A stretch of 64,000 bases of DNA from positions 22,005 through 86,004 of the IMG/VR virus record IMGVR_UViG_3300021197_001279; one strand, given 5' to 3'. The translations under genes were made by a program, and so were the position numbers. A model generated the notes under the pieces. The model searched no databases. It had not been told where the DNA came from and saw nothing but the letters and a program-made list of their open reading frames with translations. Shown here in pieces: positions 23,482 through 30,426 of the stretch; position 1 is the stretch's first letter, and every line of letters begins with the position of its first letter. The DNA is from a virus.

Positions 23482-26400
23482 TTAGATTTGGACGTGTGCG
23501 TATCCGTCTTTCTTCTGTATGTCAATTGTCATATCAACAACGTCTTTGAGAGTTTCGAGGTGTGAAATCAACAGAACCGTCTTAAATTGTGACTTAATCA
23601 TTTGAAGAAGTCTGATAAAACCGTCCATGTGTTCTGCATCCAATGCCGTTGCCGGTTCGTCAAGAATAAACAATTCCGATTTTGGAAGATTGGTTATCGA
23701 GATTAGACCTAAGCGAATAGCCATCGAAGCAATTGTCTTTTCTGCTCCGGAACCCATCGATAAAGGTCGAGGATCGTATTTTGGATGTTTAATGTAGATT
23801 TCAAGTTTGCTGCCAACGTTATCAAAGAATACTTCAAAGTCAACAATACTGTTTAGAATCTTTGCAATCTCTGAGTTGATGACTGATAGCATTGACCTGA
23901 TAACTCTATAAGAAACCCCATTGGGATGCATTGCCTGGATGAAAAGATCGTATGCAATGTAATCTCTCTCATAAGTTTGAATCTCTGCTAGTTTTGCTTC
24001 TGCCTCCTTTATTTGTTGTCGGGTTGCCCCTTCTTCAGATACAAGACCCATTGTCTTCTTTTCGCACCGAGTGAGATCACGAGTCTTGTTTTCAATCATT
24101 GCCCTGACAGATCTAACGTCTCTTTTTAGAGAATCAATGTTATCAAATGCTTCTTGGTTTTCATAGTAGTGATCTTTCTTCTTTCTTAGTTCTCTAATCT
24201 CTGACTTAACGAGTTGCTTTGTTGCTTGCCACATTTGAATTTGAGTTGTGATCTTTTGGATCTTGGCCTCAAAGTCTGACTTTTGCTCTTCAAAGCTGAC
24301 AAGTTGTTCGCGTTGCTGCGTTATGGTATCAAAGTCAAGTGCTTCCATTTCGGACTCTAAGAATGCAATCTCATCTTGTAGATTACTAATTTGCGCTTCA
24401 ATAGCTGGGGCATCTGCCTTTGCTTTGTTAGCATCCTTAACAAACTTGTTGTCAGAACAAAATCTACAATTAGGATCGTATTCGTGATCATGCAGCATAG
24501 CAATCTTTTTATTTAGATTACGCAACTTGGTTTCTTTTGGCCTAAGATCGAGTGTCATCTGTTCATGTTCGTACAGTAATTCTTTATGCTTTTGAACTAA
24601 AACATCCAATCTAGATAATTCTTCTGGGTCAATCTTGGATACTACATCTTCAAGTTTTGTTTGAAACTCAGTACGAGAGATTCCCATTAATTTAATTTTA
24701 CCAACAAGATTAGATTTCTCTCTTGTCTTTTCCTCCAGGTCAGTTTCAATCTGAGTTATGTCAATCCACCCATCTTCTACGGAACGAAGCTGGTCTTCGA
24801 TGAGGTCCGATTCTTCTTCCAGTTCCTTTATTCTTGCTTTAAGTTTCTCGCATAAACCAGACTGTTGCGCTATCTCTTCTAAAATTTCTTCTAGCGCCTC
24901 TTGTCCATGAACCAGTTTCTTATGCCAATCAATGGTACTAAGGTGTTTAATAATACCCTTAAGTTCCGCAGAGTCTTTCTTGGCGAGTTTATGTTTCTCT
25001 TCAAACATCTGTAGATCAAGGAATTTAGCCAGAATCTCTTTACGCTTTGTAGACCCCTCGTTAATGAAGCCTAGAGAATCAAGTTGGGAGGACATAGAGG
25101 TGATCATGAAATCTTCAAAGGTACCAAATGCTCTTCTGATGTTCAGGTCTGTCTCATTACGAGTTGTGCCATTCTTGCTTTCTGCCATCGTTCCAAGAGC
25201 ATACTTGGTAAAGTCTAGGTCTGTTTTTGCTTCTTTTGTTACAGTACCTTTGCTCTTCTTCTCATAGGATTCAAGGGAGCGAGTGATTTTGAATGTGTCG
25301 TTCCCTACCCCTATTTCAAGCTGTACCCTGGCCCTGTCTTTGTTCTGGTTAATAAGGTGGACATTCTTCCTTTCAGTCTTTGAAGTTGTATTGAACATCC
25401 CAAAAAGAACAGAGTCAATGATACTTGACTTTCCAGAGTAGTTCTTTCCAAAGATACCTACAAGCCCGTTGAGTTTAGTGAAATCAAGTTCATTTTTCTC
25501 TCCATAGTTAAACAAGTTGTTCCACTTCATCTTTCGAAGCTTCCAAATAATGTTTCTGGAGATATCTTCACTTGTTTCAATTTGCTTGTTATAGTTGGAG
25601 TTTAATTCAATAATCCTATCCAAAACATCATCAGTGATTTCTTTATCACCCAAGAATTCTTTAATGTACTTCTCTTGTGTATTTGGGTCTCGCATGTTGA
25701 TAATCTTGCTGTCTGGATTATCTCCATCCAAGCCCAGACCAGAATAGCCTGCCTTGTTGACGAAATTGACCGTATAGGCACTCCATTTGGTTCGGGCATA
25801 GTCACAGGCCCTACGCAACTTTGCTAGCGGTAGATTGTAATGTGAGACCAATCTGAGCCTAGCGTTCCTTGGGACATCAGCCTTTGGTAAAGTACCATCT
25901 TGATTAATCTGAACTGTTACAAATGGTCGTGGCGACATAAACAGTCTTGGTTCAACTTTAAACTTCTTTTTGCCTCGAATGTCCCATAGCAAATAACCTT
26001 TGAGGAGAGATTCTCCAAAGTTCTGTTGTACTGTTGATCCGGCGTACCAAATACGACCTTCTTCATCAAGCTTTTGTTTTCTGTGGATATCTCCGAGCAT
26101 AGCATAATCAAACTCATCAAAAATGTTGATTGAATCTTCACCGCTTTCTAGAGTGAACCCGTCCGAGATCTTGCAGCCACGAATCGCTCCATGATAAAGG
26201 GCAATGTTAATCCTAGACTTGCTGCTCGGAGCCATCCAGTTATCTCGGTCAAATACCGAAAGAACATTAAGGGTTATCTTTTTTCCCAATCTTGTTTCCC
26301 CAGAATTCTTCAAAAGGTGTAAGTTGGGGTGCCCAAGGGTTTCTATAATTGGCGTTATTGCATCCTGTCTATTATCGTTCTTTAGGTTACCATCGTGGTT

Positions 26401-26637
26401 ACCAAGAATAAGATAAGTTGGTGCAATGTCAGCCAAGTTTTTAAGAAAGTCAGAGCATAGTTCAAAATACTCTGGGGATAGTTGCGTTTTAGTATGGGCA
26501 ATGTCTCCAGTGTGAATGATGTAATCTGGTTGTTCTCTTTCAAGAGATTCGTAAATCTGTTTGAAAACTATTTTGTATTCTTCTTGATACTTTACATTTC
26601 GAATGTGCGTATCACTAATGTGAGCAAATCTAGTCAT
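23482..26637 (-). CDS. Single-chain Mre11-Rad50 (SbcD-SbcC, gp47-gp46) fusion
   Basis: A 1051-aa protein that joins two subunits normally made from separate genes. Residues 1-about 350 are an Mre11/SbcD nuclease: D9-T-H11, G44-D45, G79-N-H-D82, Y148-H149 and GDIH (182-185). Residues about 370-1051 are a Rad50/SbcC ATPase: Walker A GKNYSGKS (397-404), a long coiled coil broken by a zinc hook CRFC (near 722), signature 'LSMGSGAEK' (near 957) and Walker B 'LFILDEPATALD' (near 993). The complex resects DNA ends for recombination-dependent replication in T4-like phages. AGGAGG lies before the ATG and a terminator follows. The order equals T4 47-46. No stop or frameshift interrupts the frame. Confidence 0.93.
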   Translation of the reverse strand: MTRFAHISDTHIRNVKYQEEYKIVFKQIYESLEREQPDYIIHTGDIAHTKTQLSPEYFELCSDFLKNLADIAPTYLILGNHDGNLKNDNRQDAITPIIETLGHPNLHLLKNSGETRLGKKITLNVLSVFDRDNWMAPSSKSRINIALYHGAIRGCKISDGFTLESGEDSINIFDEFDYAMLGDIHRKQKLDEEGRIWYAGSTVQQNFGESLLKGYLLWDIRGKKKFKVEPRLFMSPRPFVTVQINQDGTLPKADVPRNARLRLVSHYNLPLAKLRRACDYARTKWSAYTVNFVNKAGYSGLGLDGDNPDSKIINMRDPNTQEKYIKEFLGDKEITDDVLDRIIELNSNYNKQIETSEDISRNIIWKLRKMKWNNLFNYGEKNELDFTKLNGLVGIFGKNYSGKSSIIDSVLFGMFNTTSKTERKNVHLINQNKDRARVQLEIGVGNDTFKITRSLESYEKKSKGTVTKEAKTDLDFTKYALGTMAESKNGTTRNETDLNIRRAFGTFEDFMITSMSSQLDSLGFINEGSTKRKEILAKFLDLQMFEEKHKLAKKDSAELKGIIKHLSTIDWHKKLVHGQEALEEILEEIAQQSGLCEKLKARIKELEEESDLIEDQLRSVEDGWIDITQIETDLEEKTREKSNLVGKIKLMGISRTEFQTKLEDVVSKIDPEELSRLDVLVQKHKELLYEHEQMTLDLRPKETKLRNLNKKIAMLHDHEYDPNCRFCSDNKFVKDANKAKADAPAIEAQISNLQDEIAFLESEMEALDFDTITQQREQLVSFEEQKSDFEAKIQKITTQIQMWQATKQLVKSEIRELRKKKDHYYENQEAFDNIDSLKRDVRSVRAMIENKTRDLTRCEKKTMGLVSEEGATRQQIKEAEAKLAEIQTYERDYIAYDLFIQAMHPNGVSYRVIRSMLSVINSEIAKILNSIVDFEVFFDNVGSKLEIYIKHPKYDPRPLSMGSGAEKTIASMAIRLGLISITNLPKSELFILDEPATALDAEHMDGFIRLLQMIKSQFKTVLLISHLETLKDVVDMTIDIQKKDGYAHVQI

Positions 26638-26672
26638 TGTTCCTCCTACGTATAGATTCGATATCCTCGGGA

Positions 26673-26679
26673 CTATTTA
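26673..26679 (+). promoter_or_regulatory. Late-promoter-like CTATTTA on the plus strand
   Basis: CTATTTAC lies 22 nt before the ATG of the small plus-strand gene, the same spacing as on the minus strand before the genes at 2732, 32505 and 52474. The role is inferred. Confidence 0.4.
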
Positions 26680-26701
26680 CAAATACCGGGGGGCCTCATG
26701 A

Positions 26702-26869
26702 ATGAACTGGGCGGTTGTTATACTGTTTATTGTAATGTCAATTTTCACATCTGAACTCGTGGATTCTGTGAGGAATCGTCGTAAGTTTGACCTTGCAGAT
26801 CAGTATGTAACTGCACCATTTCTTGGCATTATTTTCCTTGCTGCTTTACTAAGCGGACTCCTCCTCTAG
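26702..26869 (+). CDS. Small two-helix membrane protein, opposite strand
   Basis: A 55-aa open frame on the plus strand, MNWAVVILFIVM... to ...LLSGLLL. Residues 3-15 and 38-55 are strongly hydrophobic and flank a charged loop (SVRNRRKFDLADQ), giving a hairpin membrane topology. It fills the gap between two minus-strand genes and ends 21 nt inside the 3' end of the acidic 71-aa gene. A late-promoter-like CTATTTA lies 22 nt upstream; a G-rich stretch serves as a weak RBS. It might be a holin, superinfection-exclusion or membrane-perturbing protein. It could also be a chance frame; hydrophobic composition and promoter make me lean to real. Confidence 0.5.
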   Translation: MNWAVVILFIVMSIFTSELVDSVRNRRKFDLADQYVTAPFLGIIFLAALLSGLLL

Positions 26870-27064
26870 GCCGTCTAGGGGAATCTTCAACTCCTCTAGA
26901 GCCGACATGGCAGCCTCCATGTCATCATAGCCATCTCTAATGAAGCCATAATAAAGGGCTTCAACATCATCTGTTAAATTATAGTTATCTGCGTGTCGCT
27001 CGGCTGCTTCTAGCCATGTTTCGTCTTCATCGCGATAAAATGGAATAAAAATATCTTTGCTCAT
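26849..27064 (-). CDS. Small acidic hypothetical protein
   Basis: A 71-aa acidic protein rich in Asp and Glu with alternating helices ('DETWLEAAERHADNYNL', 'YDDMEAAMSALEELKI'). There is no Cys and no hydrophobic segment. Its start overlaps the thioredoxin stop (ATGA), so the two are probably made together. It might be a small adaptor or inhibitor; no family is recognised. Its last codons overlap a convergent gene on the other strand. Confidence 0.55.
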   Translation of the reverse strand: MSKDIFIPFYRDEDETWLEAAERHADNYNLTDDVEALYYGFIRDGYDDMEAAMSALEELKIPLDGLEEESA

Positions 27065-27381
27065 GAGTTCTCCTTATTTGTATTAATAAAACTGTTAATT
27101 TCATCTGCACCTCTGGCACCAATAAGTTCTGCCACATCTTCACCGTTAACAAACATAAGCAGTCTTGGCACAGATCTAACGTTATAATTATTAATTAGTG
27201 ATCTATCCATTGAGTCAATGTCCACCTTATAAAAATAAACATCTGAATGTTCCGGTGTCACACTAGTCATTGTCCTACTCAATACTTTGCACGGTTGGCA
27301 CCATCCGGCTGAAAACTGTATTATAACGTTTCCTGCGGATGTTAACTCTTCAAATTTCTCTCTATTGTCTATAATTTGCAT
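27061..27381 (-). CDS. Thioredoxin
   Basis: A 106-aa classic thioredoxin fold, full length. The active site is WCQPC (27-31), with Gln in place of the usual Gly; the cis-proline loop 'VRSVPRLLMF' and the terminal 'LIGARGADEINSFI' helix are present. It is likely a dithiol reductant, for example for a ribonucleotide reductase (gene not seen in this window), or a polymerase factor as in T7. The RBS is AAGGAAG, and the gene follows tRNA-Leu in the early operon. Confidence 0.9.
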   Translation of the reverse strand: MQIIDNREKFEELTSAGNVIIQFSAGWCQPCKVLSRTMTSVTPEHSDVYFYKVDIDSMDRSLINNYNVRSVPRLLMFVNGEDVAELIGARGADEINSFINTNKENS

Positions 27382-27404
27382 TTTTCTTCCTTTGTTGATT
27401 TATG

Positions 27405-27487
27405 TGGGATTGGGGGGACTTGAACCCCCACGCTCAATGAGCATAGCATTTTAAGTGCCATGTGTCTACCTATTCCACCACAATCCC
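27405..27487 (-). tRNA. tRNA-Leu (anticodon UAA)
   Basis: On the minus strand the acceptor stem is GGGATTG paired with CAATCCC, with discriminator A. The D-arm is GTG...CAC, and the anticodon arm TGGCA-CTTAAAA-TGCTA gives anticodon TAA. A variable arm GCTC-ATT-GAGC marks a class II tRNA, and the T-arm is GGGGG-TTCAAGT-CCCCC. CCA is not encoded. It reads UUA/UUG, fitting the AT-rich phage codons. A promoter-like pair ends just upstream (27496-27523). Confidence 0.95.
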
Positions 27488-27495
27488 ATAATTTT

Positions 27496-27523
27496 AATGT
27501 AACATGTTCACAAAATTTGTCAA
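27496..27523 (-). promoter_or_regulatory. Sigma-70-type promoter before tRNA-Leu
   Basis: TTGACA (27518-27523), 16-nt spacer, TACATT (27496-27501) with a TGT extension before the -10. The predicted start falls at the tRNA 5' end. The -35 overlaps the primase stop. Confidence 0.5.
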
Positions 27524-28458
27524 ATACTATTGAGCATTTTTTCTAAAAAATACATTTCATTATCTATCGGTACTGATAACTTTAATTTGTCTCGAAATGT
27601 TTCTGGACTCATTGAGCCGATGTCCTCGTAATCATCAATTGGAACCTTATGAATTTCAACATCGTATTGAAGCATCGACATAATAATCCACTTTGCTTTC
27701 TTTTCAGCATCCGGGTCTAAGGCAAGATACACAGGAGTATCATGAGCAGCGATTGCTTGAAACAGTAATGACTCAGGTCGCAGTGTTGAACCAAGAATAG
27801 GGATGGAATTCTCACCAGCAACAATAGCATCAAATGCACCTTCAACAAGAACCAGTGGCTCATCCCAATCAACGCTCAATTCATTAAAGATAATATCTCT
27901 GCCACAAGGCGGATTAAGATACCTACGGTTATGCCCAACATAAGAGCGAGCGATAAAATAGTTAACGTCCCCATCTGAATTAAACGATGGGATAATGACC
28001 CTTCCGCTGTATCTTCCTTTCTCACAGTATCCGATTTTCCATTTAAGGATCTCATTTCTTTCTATACCTCGATTACGTAAATAGTCTAAAGCACGTTTTG
28101 AACCCAAAGGTAGGTGCTTATTGCATAAAGAGACAAACTCAGGAGGAAGATCAATCACTTGCCTTTCTATAACATCGTTCATTTCGTTTAAGATTTTATC
28201 AAACTCAGACAGGTCCATTCGACCAATCAGTTCTAGATACTGTTGTCGTTGCTTGTAATTGCCAAACTTGCGGACAAGACGATAGATGTTCTTGCCACGC
28301 TGATCACATACCCAGCACTTGAAAGCGTTCAGTGAAAAGTTAACTGACATCTTTTTCTTGTGATGACCACAGTATGGACAGTGAAAGAGAAATTCATCAT
28401 TGGATCTTCTATAAGACCCTAGAACTTCTGTTAAAATTTTAAGTTTGTTGTGTTGCAT
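27520..28458 (-). CDS. DNA primase (gp61/DnaG-type)
   Basis: A 312-aa primase. The N-terminal zinc ribbon has C27-P-Y-C30 and C48-W-V-C51 ('HCPYCGHHKKK', 'FKCWVCDQRG'). The Toprim catalytic part follows: 'VLVEGAFDAI' with the acidic residue near 206, and 'VYLALDPDAEKKA' near 248. This is the organisation of T4 gp61 and related phage primases, which make RNA primers for lagging-strand synthesis with the replicative helicase; the helicase gene is not seen in this window. RBS GAGGGG. The gene has its own sigma-70-like promoter at 28475-28503 and ends at the tRNA promoter. Confidence 0.9.
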   Translation of the reverse strand: MQHNKLKILTEVLGSYRRSNDEFLFHCPYCGHHKKKMSVNFSLNAFKCWVCDQRGKNIYRLVRKFGNYKQRQQYLELIGRMDLSEFDKILNEMNDVIERQVIDLPPEFVSLCNKHLPLGSKRALDYLRNRGIERNEILKWKIGYCEKGRYSGRVIIPSFNSDGDVNYFIARSYVGHNRRYLNPPCGRDIIFNELSVDWDEPLVLVEGAFDAIVAGENSIPILGSTLRPESLLFQAIAAHDTPVYLALDPDAEKKAKWIIMSMLQYDVEIHKVPIDDYEDIGSMSPETFRDKLKLSVPIDNEMYFLEKMLNSI

Positions 28459-28474
28459 TTTTACCCCTCATGAA

Positions 28475-28503
28475 AACCTATCACGGCGAGGCAAAGTTGT
28501 CAA
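28475..28503 (-). promoter_or_regulatory. Sigma-70-type promoter before primase
   Basis: TTGACA (28498-28503), 17-nt spacer, TAGGTT (28475-28480) with a TGA extension. The -35 is perfect, the -10 weak. It lies in the 55-nt gap before the primase gene. Confidence 0.5.
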
Positions 28504-28513
28504 GTATTTTTGG

Positions 28514-29017
28514 TTAAATTCCTGAGAGGGCAACAATAACAGAGTCAGCCATGTCGTCTGTTCCGGGTCTTGGGTTACCGTGTCGTGTTAGTTCTACAAC
28601 AAAATCATTAGGGTATTCGTTAGCAACCCATTCAATGATCATTTTCTTGGTATCGTCTCCACGCTTGATCTTAAGTCCAACTTTCTTTCTGGCTGATGAT
28701 GCGTTGACAAGTTCGGCTTCCATCTCAAAAACAATTGGTACCAAGATAGAAATCATACCATTAAATCGTTGAAGCTTGCTCATGGTCATGGCAGTTGTCT
28801 TCCCGCCAGAGAAAGCCATGAAAGGTGCTTCAATTACAACTTTATTTATATTATAATTATTATTTATATTATTTAATATATCATAAAACTCTAATGCTCT
28901 TGTCTCTAAAGAAACAGAGGATTTAAATTTTTTAAATTGACACATAAGAAGTTTTTTGTCTTGATCAATTATTGAGTAGCCGATCTTACTGCTACTTACA
29001 TCTAAACCTAAAATCAT
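28514..29017 (-). CDS. RuvC-like Holliday junction resolvase
   Basis: A 167-aa protein of the RNase H-like RuvC type. Acidic catalytic residues are visible as D6 ('GLDVSSSKIGYS'), E63 ('VVIEAPFM') and D155/D158 ('GTDDMADSVIVAL'). Such phage enzymes cut branched DNA before packaging, the job done by gp49 in T4. The middle contains an Asn/Ile run (NNINNNYNIN) with very AT-rich codons. It is coupled by an ATGA overlap to the 59-aa gene and lies second in the early operon, with primase next. Confidence 0.82.
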   Translation of the reverse strand: MILGLDVSSSKIGYSIIDQDKKLLMCQFKKFKSSVSLETRALEFYDILNNINNNYNINKVVIEAPFMAFSGGKTTAMTMSKLQRFNGMISILVPIVFEMEAELVNASSARKKVGLKIKRGDDTKKMIIEWVANEYPNDFVVELTRHGNPRPGTDDMADSVIVALSGI

Positions 29018-29193
29018 TTGTTACTCTTTAGCAATTGCTCTTCAAGGTCTCTAATCTCTTTCATTAACCTTGAGTATTCTCTAATGTTTCCATTTCTTTG
29101 AAACTCAATGGACTGCTCGTACTTCTTGTCGATCTGGGATCTTATCTTTTCATCCTCAGTCGGAAAGAACAAATTATATATAAATTTAAACAT
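29014..29193 (-). CDS. Small charged helical protein, first gene of the early operon
   Basis: A 59-aa protein: hydrophobic start MFKFIYNLFFP, then a charged helix with repeated Glu/Arg/Lys ('KYEQSIEFQRNGNIREYSRL', 'EIRDLEEQLL'). It has RBS AGAGG at 6 nt, lies 22 nt after a perfect sigma-70 promoter, and its stop overlaps the resolvase start (ATGA). All this makes it a real gene although it is short. As the promoter-proximal gene it may be an early takeover protein; the function is unknown. Confidence 0.7.
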   Translation of the reverse strand: MFKFIYNLFFPTEDEKIRSQIDKKYEQSIEFQRNGNIREYSRLMKEIRDLEEQLLKSNK

Positions 29194-29214
29194 AAAAAAC
29201 CTCTACTATGTTAA

Positions 29215-29243
29215 ATTATAACACATTTAATCTTAAATGTCAA
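29215..29243 (-). promoter_or_regulatory. Consensus sigma-70 promoter of the early operon
   Basis: TTGACA (29238-29243), 17-nt spacer, TATAAT (29215-29220), plus an extended TGT before the -10: both hexamers match the consensus at every base. Transcription should start near 29208, about 15 nt before the first ATG. The -35 lies in the last codons of the preceding tail gene. Confidence 0.92.
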
Positions 29244-30420
29244 GCTTTAACTTAAACAAAAACTCTCTATCTTCTGTTTTTCTAACAGGGGTTGCAAGTT
29301 TGGCATAACCAATCAGATTCTTCTCATCATCATACAAGGCAACCTTGGAAATGTATGTCTCTTTCCTAAACGGCGGAGTAGAGCCTGTAAATGGCGAATG
29401 CACAACGTTTGCTATCTCCATGCTAGGTTCGGTATACATGTAAGAGGAGGTTGCTTTCGTTGCAAATCTCCTAGAAGCATTGGTATCTTTCAAGTATGTT
29501 GGGTTGTTTGAATGGTTAAGTTCATTATATGGCGCCTTAGCTAGCATAGTTAATGTTTGAATGTCATTGGTACCTTGAAATTCAATGGCGCACGAAGCAG
29601 ATAAAGTTGTCAATGCAACATTAGCCGGTGTTAGGCCGTCGTTAGCACCTCGGCCAAAGTAAATCCATCGAGGACTACCGTTCGTTGAATTGTCAATTAA
29701 GTTCCCAATCACTGCTGGTCCAAGATCAGTTGATCCCGTTAGTAGAATAATTCCTTCGTTGTAAAGTATGGAACCCACAACCCCACCGGTAGTTGAACCA
29801 GAAACTTGAACTAGATCACCATTAAAACGAGAGTCAGATGCTTGCGCTGCAAGTGTCCCAGATACATACCATTTAAGATTAACAGTACCTTTCTTAATCG
29901 ATGAGCCGTAGAAGATACTTGGTATGGTAATCATGTTTACAGCATCAGTGTTCGAACTTGGTGTGGAATAGTAAGTCTCAAAATCATAGCGCGGAGAAAG
30001 ATAGGCATAATGATTGACGGTATTCTTAAGGGCCTGTAGTCTGCGAAAGTCTGTGCCCGTTGTGCTATTTACAAAATACCTTGTGATGGAGGCTGATAGG
30101 TTGTAGCTTGATGTTATTTCTTCTCCACCGTACCCGTATTGCGTGTTCCAATCCTTCTTACTTATTGTCTTGAACGTATTTTTAAAGCCATCCTTGACAA
30201 CAAACGGATAAATTGTTTGCGCAGTGGGCCTATTAATGTTATACTCATAAAGTGAAATAAAACCTACGGGCACCCCTTTAATGTTATCAAAGTGTGTACC
30301 AGAGATGTTTGTTTCGTTATTGATGTATACAGAGCCACTTTGAATGTAGAATTCTACATTCGGGTATGTCTTTATTGTATTGACGAAAAGATCGTCTTCT
30401 GTAAATTTGTAGTATGACAT
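29233..30420 (-). CDS. Putative tail/fibre structural protein (paralogue B)
   Basis: A 395-aa protein, related to the 372-aa product next to it. Shared marks are 'IKKGTVNLKWYVSGTL' (against 'IKKGTFELELGID'), 'SGSTTGGVVGSILYNEGIILLTGS' and the C-terminus 'LYDDEKNLIGYAKLATPVRKTEDREFLFKLKLD'. It is probably a beta-rich tail protein. It is the last gene of the tail module, and the sigma-70 promoter lies inside its 3' end. The ribosome-binding site is weak. Function is inferred from neighbours. Confidence 0.6.
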   Translation of the reverse strand: MSYYKFTEDDLFVNTIKTYPNVEFYIQSGSVYINNETNISGTHFDNIKGVPVGFISLYEYNINRPTAQTIYPFVVKDGFKNTFKTISKKDWNTQYGYGGEEITSSYNLSASITRYFVNSTTGTDFRRLQALKNTVNHYAYLSPRYDFETYYSTPSSNTDAVNMITIPSIFYGSSIKKGTVNLKWYVSGTLAAQASDSRFNGDLVQVSGSTTGGVVGSILYNEGIILLTGSTDLGPAVIGNLIDNSTNGSPRWIYFGRGANDGLTPANVALTTLSASCAIEFQGTNDIQTLTMLAKAPYNELNHSNNPTYLKDTNASRRFATKATSSYMYTEPSMEIANVVHSPFTGSTPPFRKETYISKVALYDDEKNLIGYAKLATPVRKTEDREFLFKLKLDI

Positions 30421-30426
30421 AACATT

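Noticed and set aside
26715-26745. TTGACA with TATAAC on the minus strand before the Mre11-Rad50 gene
   Set aside because: The spacer is only 13 nt, too short for a sigma-70 promoter, and the bases overlap the plus-strand small gene.
28840-28880. Two TATAAATA-like (T4 late promoter) octamers on the minus strand
   Set aside because: They lie inside the resolvase coding region, in AT-rich Asn/Ile codons, with no gene start nearby.
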